Shown: positions 11,393-22,076 of the stretch, piece by piece
How positions within the stretch are numbered: the stretch's first letter is position 1
Layout: every line of letters starts with the position of its first letter
Assembly: GCA_015501595.1 (NCBI GenBank)
Contig: JADNRX010000260.1
Coordinates: 1-64,000, forward strand
Reading direction: 5' to 3'
DNA length: 64,000 nt
DNA from: Hymenopellis radicata
Taxonomy: Eukaryota > Basidiomycota > Agaricomycetes > Agaricales > Physalacriaceae
The notes under the pieces: model-generated
What the model was told of the DNA's origin: nothing
Databases searched by the model: none
Seen by the model: only the letters and a program-made list of their open reading frames with translations
Position numbers and translations under genes: made by a program

Positions 11393-11687
11393 ACTTGAGT
11401 AGAACTCATACTCAACTCATACTCAAACTGGCTCGGACCTAGAATCTCAAGAAATCGCCATCAGGTGGTTGTTATGCCGCGAACTTACAGGAAATAAGTT
11501 CGTAACCAGGCACACCACCCGAAATTACCATATTTGGATGCTCCCGCCGTAGGCGGGAGCGAAAATTTCCATTTTAGGCCTTACGGACCCTGAAAATAAG
11601 GTCCGTGATGCGTTATGCTTTACCGTAAGTTAGGTTCTCGACCCCGCGTTACGCGTTATGCGAACTTGGGGTCGAAACGGTACAGTA
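11393..11687 (-). repeat. Right arm of the dispersed inverted repeat pair
   Basis: Read on the minus strand it begins TACTGTACCGTTTCGACC and later gives GCGATTTCTTGAGA and GAGTTCTACTCAAG, as at 6381-6507. It also holds a GC-rich imperfect palindrome (GCTCCCGCC..GGCGGGAGC). I found no matching short duplication next to the two outer ends, so I cannot say whether the arms belong to one element or to two. Confidence 0.7.
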
Positions 11688-12855
11688 TGCGAAGCCGGAG
11701 TATAGTATGAGGGATACGGACAGATCTTGGAGACAATGAGCGCTGCAGACAACTTTTCCGCTAGACCGTTGTGCAGCTCATTCTCCATCGTCAAAGCCGC
11801 ATGGCCAATGAAACGCTGTAGGAGATGATGGTAAGTTCAAATTTCTGAAGTCAAGCGCACTGATCTACCTGGTACGCGACCTCAAAGTAAGCCCTGCAGG
11901 ACCTTAGCCAGGATGTGCAGCTCGTCCTCGTATGGCGCCGGAGGAGGGGAGTAAGGACGTGCTACCGCTGCGTAGACTGGCTTTGATTGTCGGCCTGTGA
12001 TATCGCACTTCGTCGCCAATGACGTGTCGGAAGCAGTGGTCTCTTTCTCGTAGAAAGTCGGGGGTTGCTCGAGTACACACGGCTCGTTTCTAGCTCGACA
12101 GTCTTCCTGAGGATAGCACTGGCGCCCTCCGAGTTTGATTGCTTCCATCTCGTCTGTGACTCGGATCAGCAAAACCTTCTACGAGATTCTAGACGCAGCG
12201 GACATGAACTTCCAAGGGCTCGATGGGACACAGGACATGGTGCAGAAAATTATCGATTCTGAATATCGAATAGCAGAGAGTCGTCGCATTGGCCCACTGG
12301 TTCTTCGTAAATCCCGTAATGAGGAGCTCCCATGTGTTGTTTCTATACAAAAGCAACGTTAACACAACGAGAGCCTCAATATGACAACTGTAATACACAC
12401 CGTTTGATCGCTTCCTTCACCCAACAAATACTCGGACGCCCTGGTATACATTAATAGCATGTCGGCTTCGGGGAGAGCGGAGGAGGATGCGGTTGTTAAG
12501 AGACGAAGGTGTTTACAGGATTGGTTGGGGCGATTCGAGTCGGGTTCAGCTTCATTCGAGTATTGCTTGAAGGAACCACCGTCGTATTATGATTCTAGTA
12601 TCCTTCCGCGAGGTACTTGTTGATGTTCGTCTAAGAGCGGCATCACTTCTAGTCGGTACAACAACATTCATTCATTCAAATTGTTACAGAAGAGATTCAA
12701 GATGAGAGTACAAGTAAGAAAGTCGTAAAGTTTCGTAATCGGGTAGAGAAAGTAAGTACAAAGAGATAGCACGGAGCAAAGCAAAGGAAAGCATAGAAGA
12801 TGAAAAGAGCAGAGATACCAACGAGATGCACAGGCGTACTCCAGCAGACGCTTGA
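11688..12855. other. No supported gene
   Basis: A 96-codon minus frame (11882-12172) and a short plus frame starting at 12459 are open. Neither shows a domain or convincing splice continuation. Confidence 0.35.
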
Positions 12856-13690
12856 TTAGGCCCTCCTGTAATATGGGACCCCCTGGTCAGGCTGGCCGCT
12901 CTGTTCTGACCCGTAGTACGCCGGATATTGATCTTGAGTCCAATCCGACTGCATACTGCTCGTCGTACTGGCAACTGACCCATGACGCGTGCTATGGTAC
13001 GAAATATGAGTCTATGTGCGATAGAAAGTCAAATGAGACATACTGAGAACCGGACGTAGTATGCCCACCGCCAGGATGCATCGCGCCGGGGAGCTGACCT
13101 TGGACCATATGTCCTTGGCTGAGAGGAGCGCCTGGTCCGTAGGGGGAAGCCTGAGTGCCTCCTTGTCCGTAGGTGGCAGCAACTCCGTACGCGGGGTGGA
13201 ATGCTGATCCTTGCGAAGGTAAATAATACTGCCCCGCAATGGTGCCTTGGCCCGGCGCAGCAGCGTGGGCGTCAACAGGATACGGTGGTGTCACGCCTTG
13301 CGGGTAGTGTGTCCCATAAGGCTGTAGGCCCGATGGATGAAAGGTAGTCGCTTGCCCGGACATTTGTTGGGCGTACTGATAATTCGGCTGGGCCGAACTT
13401 TGCTGCTCTTTGGTGCTGAACAGAATAATAGTAAGCCACGGTCATGAAGCCAAAGAAGGAAACGTACCGCTTCGCCTGCCAAGGTGCAGAGGCCAGCCTG
13501 TTACAAGACGTATAGTATCAGCAGCGGTTACTGAGGCATAAGAAAATAGCGCACGATTTAGGGTCGGACTGCCCCATGAAGTGCTTGCTGGCATACGTTC
13601 TAAAAGAAGGTGGACATTAGGTACGCGGACAGGTAGCAAAGTCTACTCACTGTACATGTGCGCCTTGTTCGACGTATTGATGCCTGCCAT
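12856..13690 (-). CDS. Gly/Gln/Pro/Tyr-rich low-complexity protein (5' exons unresolved)
   Basis: The main exon (13044 up to about 13395) encodes a strongly biased chain: AQPNYQYAQQMSGQATT, repeated YGQGG/SPYGPG/GQGT blocks and a His/Gly-rich stretch. A 52-bp intron (12992-13043) joins in phase to the last exon (12856-12991), which reads STTSSMQSDWTQDQYPAYY and ends GVPYYRRA before TAA at 12856. The composition indicates an intrinsically disordered protein; no folded domain is visible. An ATG at 13690 (MAGINTSNKAHMY) followed by a GTGAGT donor is a likely start. The two small exons between 13395 and 13600 do not connect in a single phase with the borders I can see, so that part of the model is open. 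Confidence 0.6.
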
Positions 13691-13725
13691 GATTTGATCA
13701 AAGAAGGTCGAGTGAAGTTACTGGA

Positions 13726-14182
13726 TTATACACACTTATATTTGCTGAAGAGGCGTGTCAGTTCATCATTGACGGTAAGGGAATACGAAAGTCTCACTCT
13801 TCGGCGACACCGTGCTCCAGACCACTTGGAGGGGCGGCGGAAGTGGTCGTGCCTATAGGCTGTCACAACGTTAAGCAATCTCACAACAATGATTGTCATG
13901 AACAGACTGACCGCCACTGACGCCTTAAGGCGTTGGAAATAGTCTTGAACGCTGGCAAGTGTGGACTTGGTTAGAGCTGCATTCGCCCCAGCAATACAGC
14001 TAAAAGTACAATGTTACGTCAGAAGTTCTGCCACACTGTAGAAATATTTCATACTCATTCAACTGTGCATAGACACTGGCATGGGTTGTTATGTCGAGGG
14101 TCCTTTGGAATGCTCGTATCTCCACGACGACGGCCTGGATTTCTGCCTGACGGGGACGATCTGCTGGTACCTGTGAGGACAT
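13726..14182 (-). CDS. Small protein with a possible membrane segment, unknown
   Basis: Exon 1 (14064-14182) begins MSSQVPADRPRQAEIQAVVV and exon 2 (13726-13999) continues in phase across a 64-bp intron as HCIAGANAALTKSTLASVQD. The first two thirds look helical and soluble. A hydrophobic run (SLFMTIIVVRLLNVVTA) follows, then a basic tail. The tail may be downstream sequence read through if a further intron begins at the GTCAGT within that run. I do not recognise the family. Confidence 0.4.
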
Positions 14183-14431
14183 TATACAACTTGGGTGCTG
14201 TAAGAGGCGACGAGGAGGTGAGTAATTGAGCGGTGAATGAGTATGGGGCTGGATTGTGAGATGTCATGGGATTTCTGGAGAGATTATATACGATTTTAGT
14301 GCTGTAAAGGTTGGTTAAAAGCGGCGAGCAGGGAGTCAGGGTCAGCGTGACGCCCGTGTGACAAGCTTCCTGATCAGCATCTTTTGATGGACCCACACCT
14401 CTGACTCCGACCTTCCACAGAGCTGTAAAGG

Positions 14432-15720
14432 ATGAAAACAGACAACGAAATCGATAAGTGGGAGGACCCCAGAGACGCCATGGAACTTTTCTGGGCCTCG
14501 CACTATACCTATCTTTTGGGAAATGGGTACCAATTGCGCGCTCGGTACCGGCCGGGCTGGGTTCCTTCTTGGCTCGGGGCATCGGAGCGTCCTCTGTATA
14601 CCTTTGAGGACCGACACTCTCCAGTTGTGAGTGATTTCCTCGAATATTCGTCATTTACTCAAGTACCAAGAGGAAAACCAATGTTATTGATGCTATCCGA
14701 ACCGAGGACGGTTTCGCAGTTGCTCTGAAGCGTGTCCCGGTGGCGACCCAGGAATTATCGACACTTCGCTGTCTTTCGTGGGATCCGGAGACACAGTCAC
14801 CTTTGAACCATACTGCCCCGCTGCTGCACGTTCTCCCCGTTCCAGGTGATCCGGAGGTCTCCATTGCTGTCATGCCCAAGCTACGAGATTTCTTGTGGCC
14901 AACTTTTCATTGCCGACGAGAAGTACTGGAATGTCTGCGTCAAATAATTGAGGCATGTTTTCTTTCCTCTGTCTTGGAGTCAACTTGCTAAGTTGTGCTC
15001 ATTCAGGGAGTGGGTTTTATGCACGGTCTGAATATTTGCCATGGGTAGGTCTTCTTCGTCTTCCAGGTGAACAGCTACAATTCAGTACTGATTGTAGAGA
15101 TGCGTGTACTTTCAACTTCATGATGGATGCCACGGACGTATGTCCTGGGGGTTTCCACTTCGCCTTTCCCGAAAGCATCAATGGAACGGACTTCGATCTT
15201 GTAACGAAACCCCGCTGTCAATGCCAGGTGCGGTACTACATAATCGACTTCGAGACCTCTCAACAGTTCAGCGGTGACCGCGACGATGCATTGCGTCAGG
15301 TTTATGATACACGCTGCCAAATCCGAACAGCACCCGAGCTCTCTGAAGAAAATGTCATTTCCGAAGTGCCATACAATCCGTTCCGCCTGGACATTTACAA
15401 TATTGGGGCAACTTTCGAATCAATTTGTGATGTATGTGTTTTATCGATTCGGCGACTATGCGCTTACTTCTTGACAGAACTATTTTGAACAACTAGACGA
15501 CCTACGACCATTCTTGGGTCGGTTGACGGCGAAGGAACCTTCAGAGCGCGCGAGGCTAGAGGATGCAATGATAGACCTTCTGGCGTTCATCGCATCTCGC
15601 AGCGAGGAATGGTTGGATTTCCCTATCAAGTATATGCACGTCTCTTTGGTTACCGCGGGACGTTACTCAGACGCGTCCTCATTGGTAAAGTTACATGAAG
15701 ATTATAGGAATAATCTATAA
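14432..15720 (+). CDS. Mushroom-type small protein kinase-like (FunK1-like) protein
   Basis: Five exons read as one frame: 14432-14627, 14671-14952, 15007-15044, 15098-15431 and 15478-15720. The opening YLLGNGYQLRARYRPGWVPSW is the usual start of a large Agaricomycete family of short kinase-like proteins. The ATP-site lysine is in FAVALKRV. The catalytic loop reads HGDACTFNFMMD (H-x-D with Asn five residues on, Arg replaced by Gly). The metal-binding motif is IDFETS instead of DFG, so activity may be reduced. Intron 1 seems to use an AAG acceptor, and intron 2 a GC donor (GAG|GCATGT with TTCAG|GGA). The role is unknown; members are usually expanded and lineage-specific. Confidence 0.72.
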
Positions 15721-16460
15721 ATGCACTTTACGCTGACTACTTGGAAATGATGAATACAGTTAGACCCGCTGATACTAAGTATGAAAACACGACGTCCGGG
15801 GCCCGGTTCAAACCTGGTCACGTACGAACTGGTATCAATTTCCTACAATGATCCCACTATGGACTCATTTGCTTCCCGTCCTAGGACGCTTGAAAATGAC
15901 ACAGCAGCGAATGCTTCTGTCGCCACCGGGTACTTCTCCGTTCTCGTTCCCCAGATGGCAACAAGGCCACGAATATTCAGTGTGGCGCTAATCCGGATGC
16001 TTTTCATGTGGTTGGTTACACTGTCGGCGACCGTGTGGTACATGTTGCCGTTCTTCTCCAGATGCCGTGGATAATGGGAGATGTATAGCCCTACGGCCCT
16101 AACCAAGTATCGACCAGTCACCAGTACAATGAGGCTTCGACTTCGCGCGATGGAGGACTACGCGACGCAGTCACATCAACATGAGGTTAGCTGTAGAATG
16201 AATTCAACTCCGAACGCTCGGTTCTGATTTTTTGTTTGCCTCGCATCTTCAACGTGTTCGTTCCTAATTCGACTTCCTCTGACACTGGTCTCGCGATTTA
16301 TGCTGTAGAAAGAGACGCTTCGCCGAAATCACAGGCTCAATAGACGCCAGTGGGCACATGTTTCCACGGCAGGATCTCGATACTCGTTTCACCTTCCCAT
16401 TTTCGGTGACAGTCGAGTCAGTTCCGTCGAGAAGAGCGTCCCAGAGAGCAGCGGGGTGGG
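15721..16460. other. Intergenic; no supported gene
   Basis: 97- and 92-codon frames overlap on opposite strands at 15781-16121 without family resemblance. A minus frame at 16264-16515 may be read-through beyond the stop of the gene to the right. Confidence 0.35.
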
Positions 16461-17542
16461 TTACAAAAACATCGCACAGACTCCTGGCACTCCTGCTTCC
16501 TTGGCGATGATGCATCGAACGTCAATACTAACGGGGAAATGAGTTCCGGCGCAGGACGATTTGTGATTAGAATGGAGACAAAAAATCTTTACTATGTTAC
16601 TTACATCTCCGATGAATAATCGTCTAGAAGTAAAAGCCCCAAGCCACGTCTAGAGTTCAAGTACGATATCCAATATCCTTGACCGTCATTCTGCAGGAAT
16701 GCGTCTTCAAGCCTCGACAGATCCTCGTCCAATTTGGCCGAAATGGGCGGCCGTTTACCTGCATCGTGATCAGTGGGAGCCACATCAAGATTTCTAAGAG
16801 CATCACTCACGAAGCAACCACGTTGAACGGCACTGCAGTAAGGGTCTTACATACATCGAAAATGCACCTTGTCCACGAAGCGTACAAGGTCCGGATAGCG
16901 CGCCACTGAGAAGGTCTCGCACCAGGATGAGGCTCTGGATGTGCTCGTGTCGAAGCGATGCGTTGCAGATAGGCAGAGAGATGAGCGAGTCCTCGTAATC
17001 GTACCCTGGAAACTCTTCGGCACATAGGAATTCGAGGGAGTGAAATATGTCGTGGAGAAGGAAGAGCTCATCGTCAGAGGGGAACGAGTTCGAAGGTAGC
17101 GCTACCGGCTACGGTCTCCACGGTGCCAGGTCGAAGAATCCTCGAATGGCGTTACAGATTTTGACGACTCGGTCGTGTCTGATGGGCGGTAGTTCGAGCG
17201 AGCGCCGATTGCTCTCGAGCGGCTCCCGGTCCATCCCGACAAGTGGCTCTTGCAGGACACCCTCAATTACTCCCCGTAGCTCTCGACTCTCGTCAGCGGC
17301 TTTCTCCTGGCCCATCCTTTCACGTTCCGTTTTTACCGCAGAACAGCGTTCTCTCTCTGAGCGCCAGCAAGTCTTCGATGGCCTGGTACGTGCGCTCCGC
17401 TCCAACGGTTGTTAAATGCCCTAACGTCTTCCTCAACGATATACAAAGGACAATAATGAAAGCTCAGAGAGAAAGCAGATTCGACAGGCGCTCCGCGCTG
17501 CGCCTGGTTGATGACGATGAAGCAGTCGTGGACGAGGGCCAT
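16461..17542 (-). CDS. Orphan protein, multi-exon, unknown
   Basis: The well-supported part joins in phase across three introns. An exon ending RHDRVVKI (down to 17156) continues at 16811-17101 with FPSDDELFLLHDIFHSLEFL. A 52-bp intron leads to 16605-16758 (KRPPISAKLDEDLSRL, RRGLGLLLLDDYSSE), and a last exon 16461-16527 reads IIDVRCIIAKEAGVPG before TAA. The putative start MALVHDCFIVINQAQ at 17542 and the stretch TYQAIEDLLALRERTL look real, but the join to ERERMGQEKAADESREL is not resolved. No domain is recognised. Composition is soluble with a helical charged segment. Confidence 0.5.
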
Positions 17543-18061
17543 GATGATCTAGGCAGGACATGAATCGTCGCGTTTGGTGCAGACGATCGCTCCTATTCGT
17601 CGGTCGGGGAGTAGGGTCGCCTCAGCGATGATTGGAAGGTCGTCGCTCGCTGTAGAAGGAAGGAACCGCTACTTCCGCAGGAGGACGACATTTTGGGGCG
17701 TCTGTGTTGTCTTTTCCCTGCGAGAGGCATGGGACGTCCACGACGGCTCGAGGAAGGTGGGCGCGGGATGCATTGGGATGCAGGCATGGCGAGCATCATA
17801 TGGAGAAGGAGGTATCGAGTCGGGATGGAATGGGGTCGAGGGAATCGACGCTGGACTATATATACTTGAAAAGACAAAAAGAACAAGGGAAGAAGACCTT
17901 ACAATTAGAGAGTGTTATTGTTCCGTATCCAGACGCATCAGAAATAAAAAACCCGACTGTCAAATACAAATTACAATGTGAGATAACATGAGTCCGAATG
18001 CTGGTATGTAAGTACGCGTGAGATGGTAAGTGATAATGATACTACCAACGATGATAAAAGA
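17543..18061. other. Intergenic region
   Basis: It lies between the end of the AGC kinase gene and the putative start of the orphan gene, both on the minus strand. It probably holds the promoter of the orphan gene. No motif stood out. Confidence 0.4.
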
Positions 18062-20959
18062 TCATGCCTGGCCCTCGTGCATATCAGGACCTATGTAATC
18101 AAAGTCTTGAAACAAATCCTCGAACGGCTCGGACGGCCGCTCGTCCGCGTCAACGCACTCTCCCGCGAAGATCCTACGTCTCCAATCAGTATCTAGGCGT
18201 AAAGGAAGCCTCAGCACTCACACTCTCGCATCGCGTACCTTGGCATAATCGGCGGCCAACTTCCTTCTCCCACATCTGACACCAATCCATCTCCGCAAAC
18301 CAAGAATGCTCGTAGACGTCAAAGGGTCCATTGCAGCCCAACCGCACGTCAGGATCATGCCACATGAGGGCGGTGATAAAGCGACGAGCGTCGTTAGGGA
18401 TAATGTGCGGTCGTGGCCAGGAGATCTGGCCAGCGAGAGTTTTGTTGTAAAGACGGTTATTGTCTCTTTAGTGAGAACGGGGCCTCGGGATGGCGTGTCG
18501 AAGGGTGGTTTCCCGTCCAGGAGCTCGTATGTGATGACACCAAGGGCGTAGTAGTCCACTGCCCGCGTATAGACTGCCTTGAGAATAATCTGCAGAGACG
18601 TAGTTAACATTGACGGAGATCGGAGGATGCAAACAAAAAGGACACGAGTGGAATGAGCAGGTCCACTCACCTCGGGCGCAGTGTAATCAGGGGTTCCACA
18701 CATCGTCGACATGGAAGAGCACTTTTTGGCGAACCCAAAGTCGGTTAGTTTTATGTGTCCATCCTTACAGACTAGGATGTTTTCGGGTTTCAGATCCCTG
18801 TGCACGATGTTTCTTTCATGGAGAAAGTCCAACGCTAGGAACACCTCTGCAACGTAAAACCTTGCCTCCCTTTCGCGGAAGCGCTGTCGATGAACATCCT
18901 GTTAAACTCTCGTAATTTTAAACAGACCTTGAACGCGTACCTCGAATCTCCTCAGTAGTGAGAACAGATCACCACCGTGCGCGAATTCCATTATCATATA
19001 GACGTTTCGCGAGTCGTGGAATGTGCCCCAGAATGTGACGATGAAGGGACAATACCCTGTTTGTTGCAAGGAGGAGAGGATGTCGGCCTCTCTTTTAGTA
19101 CAATGTACTTGTTTTCGCCGGTCGACTGTGGTCTTGTTGATAGCCTTGATGGCGAAGTAACGGGTATTGTCGTATGCGGACCGCACTGAAAGTAGGTTAG
19201 CGCGGAGAGACGTGATAAAGAGGAACAAGGACAGCGATCACAAGGATGTGAAAGGGGCACATAGAAAGTGGCGGGAAGCCTAGCGGGAGTGACCGCTAGC
19301 GGTTCCCGCTACCCCGCTATACTCGCTAGGGTTACCGCTAGGCTCTCGTTAGGGTTACCGCTAGGACCAGGGTAAGTTTCCCTTGCCGGCGATGTCCTTC
19401 AACACCAACTTCGCTACACTACTTTCAGCCGTATGTGTAGGCAACAAATTACTTGTGTAGATACTTAATGATATCTACTGGGTGTTGAAGCCCACAATCG
19501 TGTCCCGCAGTCCAAGTGTTCGCCTCAAGGACCTGCCGAATGTGGAGACGGGCCAGTCCAGCCGATCAGGACTCAATGGCACGAAGCCTTAAGCCGCTGG
19601 CAGCTAAGTAGTAGTAATTTCTCATACATTTACTAGTAGCAAACGACTATTATGACTACCAAGAAGAGCACTTGATGTCTACAGAATTACCTTAAGCTTC
19701 GACTCGGATATGTTCACGCGGAACGTACTGTATATGTCTTTGAACTCGGAAACACTTATGCGAGATTCCTAACATGTAGAGGGGACTCTGAGTTGATGCT
19801 AGTACTCCCGCTCCACGGTTCTCGCTACCTGCTAATCCCGCTAGCCATCTATAACGGTTTCCCGCTAGCGGGTCCCGCTACCCCGCTAGCACGCTACGTC
19901 TCGCGACCTTCCCGCTAGCGGTCCCGTTAGCCCGCTAGCAGTCGTCTCGCTAACGAGTTACGATTCCCGCTAGCGAGAGATATCTGTCACGCTCATCGTC
20001 CACATGTCTGTTATGACTTCAACTCCAAATGATACATCGGCACTCATCTCAGGCTGTGGCCAGCTCTCTACCGTTACTAAACATCATTCACGGACAAGAG
20101 GATGTTCACTGCTACATGTATGATAGACATTGGTCAGCAATACTACCGTCTGCATGCTTGGCTAGTAATTTGCCTCCACTGCGGAGTCGTCGCGGTCCTC
20201 TCAGTTAGCGTTCCCTTGCCATTCGGGAGTCGGATTACAGTACTATCCTCCTTCACGTTTTATCCTCGTCAGTGCATATCACCCGCTGAGTGCTCACATC
20301 TTATGAGTTCTCACAATCAAAACTGATTACATTGAAAATGAGGAAGAGAGTCATATTGAGTCGCAGATCTGGAGTGGCTATCAAACACACATCGAACGCG
20401 CCTTGCCGCGATAAGTCACACCAACACGGAATGTTTCGTAAGAGAGAGATCAAGTGAATATAATATTAGACTGTACATAGCCTCAAGGAATGTACACAAT
20501 GGGTGACGATGCCAGAGATTACCCGAATTCAAGCGGTGCAGCAGTCGTTGGGCGATCACAACCTACATGTCACAGCGTTACGACCGCTAGGACCAGAGTA
20601 ATTCCCGCTACCCCGCTAACCGTCACTCCCGCGAGCACGCTAGGCTTCCCGCTAAATTCTCTGGGCCCATGTGAAAGACAACAATACGGCCGAGGACCAA
20701 AACACTCACCAATGTGAACCTGTCCAGACGACCCAGCTCCAAGAACGCGGCCAAATACAAAGTCGGTGTGTCTGTACTTTATCTTTGTGGGCACAGGACG
20801 CGTCTCCGATAAATCTCTGAGTAGCGTAGTCGTGCTAATCGTGGGCGAGCGAACGGAAAGGTCGGTGGTATCCGAATTGGACAGCGGAGAAGTGGAGGCG
20901 GTTATGGTGTCGCCGTCGGAGGGGGTGCGGAGGATAATCCGACGAAGATATTCCAGCAT
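18062..20959 (-). CDS. AGC-family Ser/Thr protein kinase, PKA-catalytic-like (first intron holds a transposon)
   Basis: Start chosen at 20959 ([16 protein letters not shown]). Exons are 20710-20959, 18941-19185, 18671-18898, a fourth ending up at 18589, a fifth ending down at 18239, and 18062-18192. The glycine loop is [14 protein letters not shown], the ATP lysine is in YFAIKAINK, the catalytic loop is HRDLKPEN, then DFGFAKK, and the activation segment ends [10 protein letters not shown]. The closest match by eye is fungal cAMP-dependent kinase ([25 protein letters not shown]). The C-tail ends with a hydrophobic-motif-like [10 protein letters not shown]. Between GKPPFDTPS and [11 protein letters not shown] (about 18460-18505) the frame changes without a canonical intron long enough to explain it. 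Intron 1 (19186-20709) would be about 101 bp without the element inside it. Confidence 0.8.
19255..20668. mobile_element. Non-autonomous TIR element (1,414 bp, 9-bp target duplication, Mutator-like candidate)
   Basis: Identical 9-bp sequences ATGTGAAAG (19246-19254 and 20669-20677) flank ends that match as inverted repeats: GGGCACATAGAAAG and GGGCCCAGAGAATT, followed on both sides by the shared GCGGGAAGCCTAGCG (26 of the first 31 bases match). A 9-bp duplication points to the Mutator superfamily. Both ends carry many CCCGCTAGC/CCGCTACC words. No transposase frame is seen. Confidence 0.85.
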
Positions 20960-22076
20960 TGTTTCGTGCCGTCTAGTTCGGGTCAGCCCACGGATTATCC
21001 ACTTGGAGAATGAGAAACAGACTGACAAAAACGGAGATATCACGCTGTGCAGAACAATCAAGCTAACAAAGAGACGGTGGCTGAGAGTAGAGCCATTGTT
21101 TATTGTTTGTGTGCAGGAATGCCTGATCACGTGGGCGCACCTTTTGCATCGTGGCGCCGAACATTGGGGGTACCGACTTCAGAGCAGCGTTTTGCAGAGA
21201 GCGACATGTTATGGTGCGTGAAGACATGTAATCTCGTAGAAAAGTGTATGTCGCCAGGTATCAGACGTCGTATGTGTCAGCAGAACGAAGAGGTCGTCTT
21301 TGGCGCGCAAAAGGAAGCGTAAATTCAACGAACATGAAGGAAGGACTGCATCAGTTGCCATCATATAGAGATAATCCGTCGAGGGTTACATAGATACGTG
21401 GGTGCTAGGCGACGATGCTGCCTATGATTATGGTTCAGATTCAGAAGTAAAAATGATGGCACGTCCACTCTGTTTTGCCGCCGGCACTTTACCATAGCCT
21501 GCCTAACTTGGATGTCCTCAAGATGGTACATTGGCAACGATACACTGGCATACCAAAGCGCCGCTGCGCCTTGGCGACTAACCTCAGCTCTCCGCACCAT
21601 TCGATACAGGCATTGTACGATTGAACGGAAGTAGTCCAGTGGCGGAAGGACATAGAAAGTTGGTAGATTCGAGTAAGTACTTTGTTGCTCCGTCTGCTTT
21701 CTCGACAGTTCCCGCGTCAAAGATATAGGCGTAGAAGGCTCTGCACAAGAAGGAAGGATTCACAGTGGGTATTGAGCCTAGCTGTAAGAGCTACATCGAC
21801 AATCTTTGAGGCAACTGTGTGCAGTGTGATCAGGTCGTGGCTTTCTTGAAGCTTGTCACCACATTTACCTGACTGCCTAACTCTACGGTATCCTATGCTG
21901 TTTTCTACGGTACTCAAAGCTTGCTGTTCCTTAATTTGGCTCAGGGTGGCACAGACGGCAATTACCGATCACCTTCAAAGTCCGCTCACGGCCCTGCACC
22001 CACTGTCATCATCGCCGTGCACGTTGCTGAACGCTGCTCGTCGTCGTCGCGGTCGATGTCAACGGCCCTCGTATCC
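20960..22076. other. Intergenic with an unassigned minus-strand reading
   Basis: On the minus strand, 21361-21720 reads LPTFYVLPPLDYFRSIVQ and onwards for 119 codons; 21717-21917 is also open. The composition is coding-like but no family, start or splice chain could be established. The right part should contain the promoter of the CNOT11 gene. Confidence 0.35.

Noticed and set aside
15795..15820. tRNA suggested by GGTTCAAACC
   Set aside because: No T-arm or clover-leaf pairing fits the flanks.
19800..20000. CCCGCTAGC clusters as an independent satellite or regulatory array
   Set aside because: They lie inside the 19255-20668 element and are better explained as its internal repeats.
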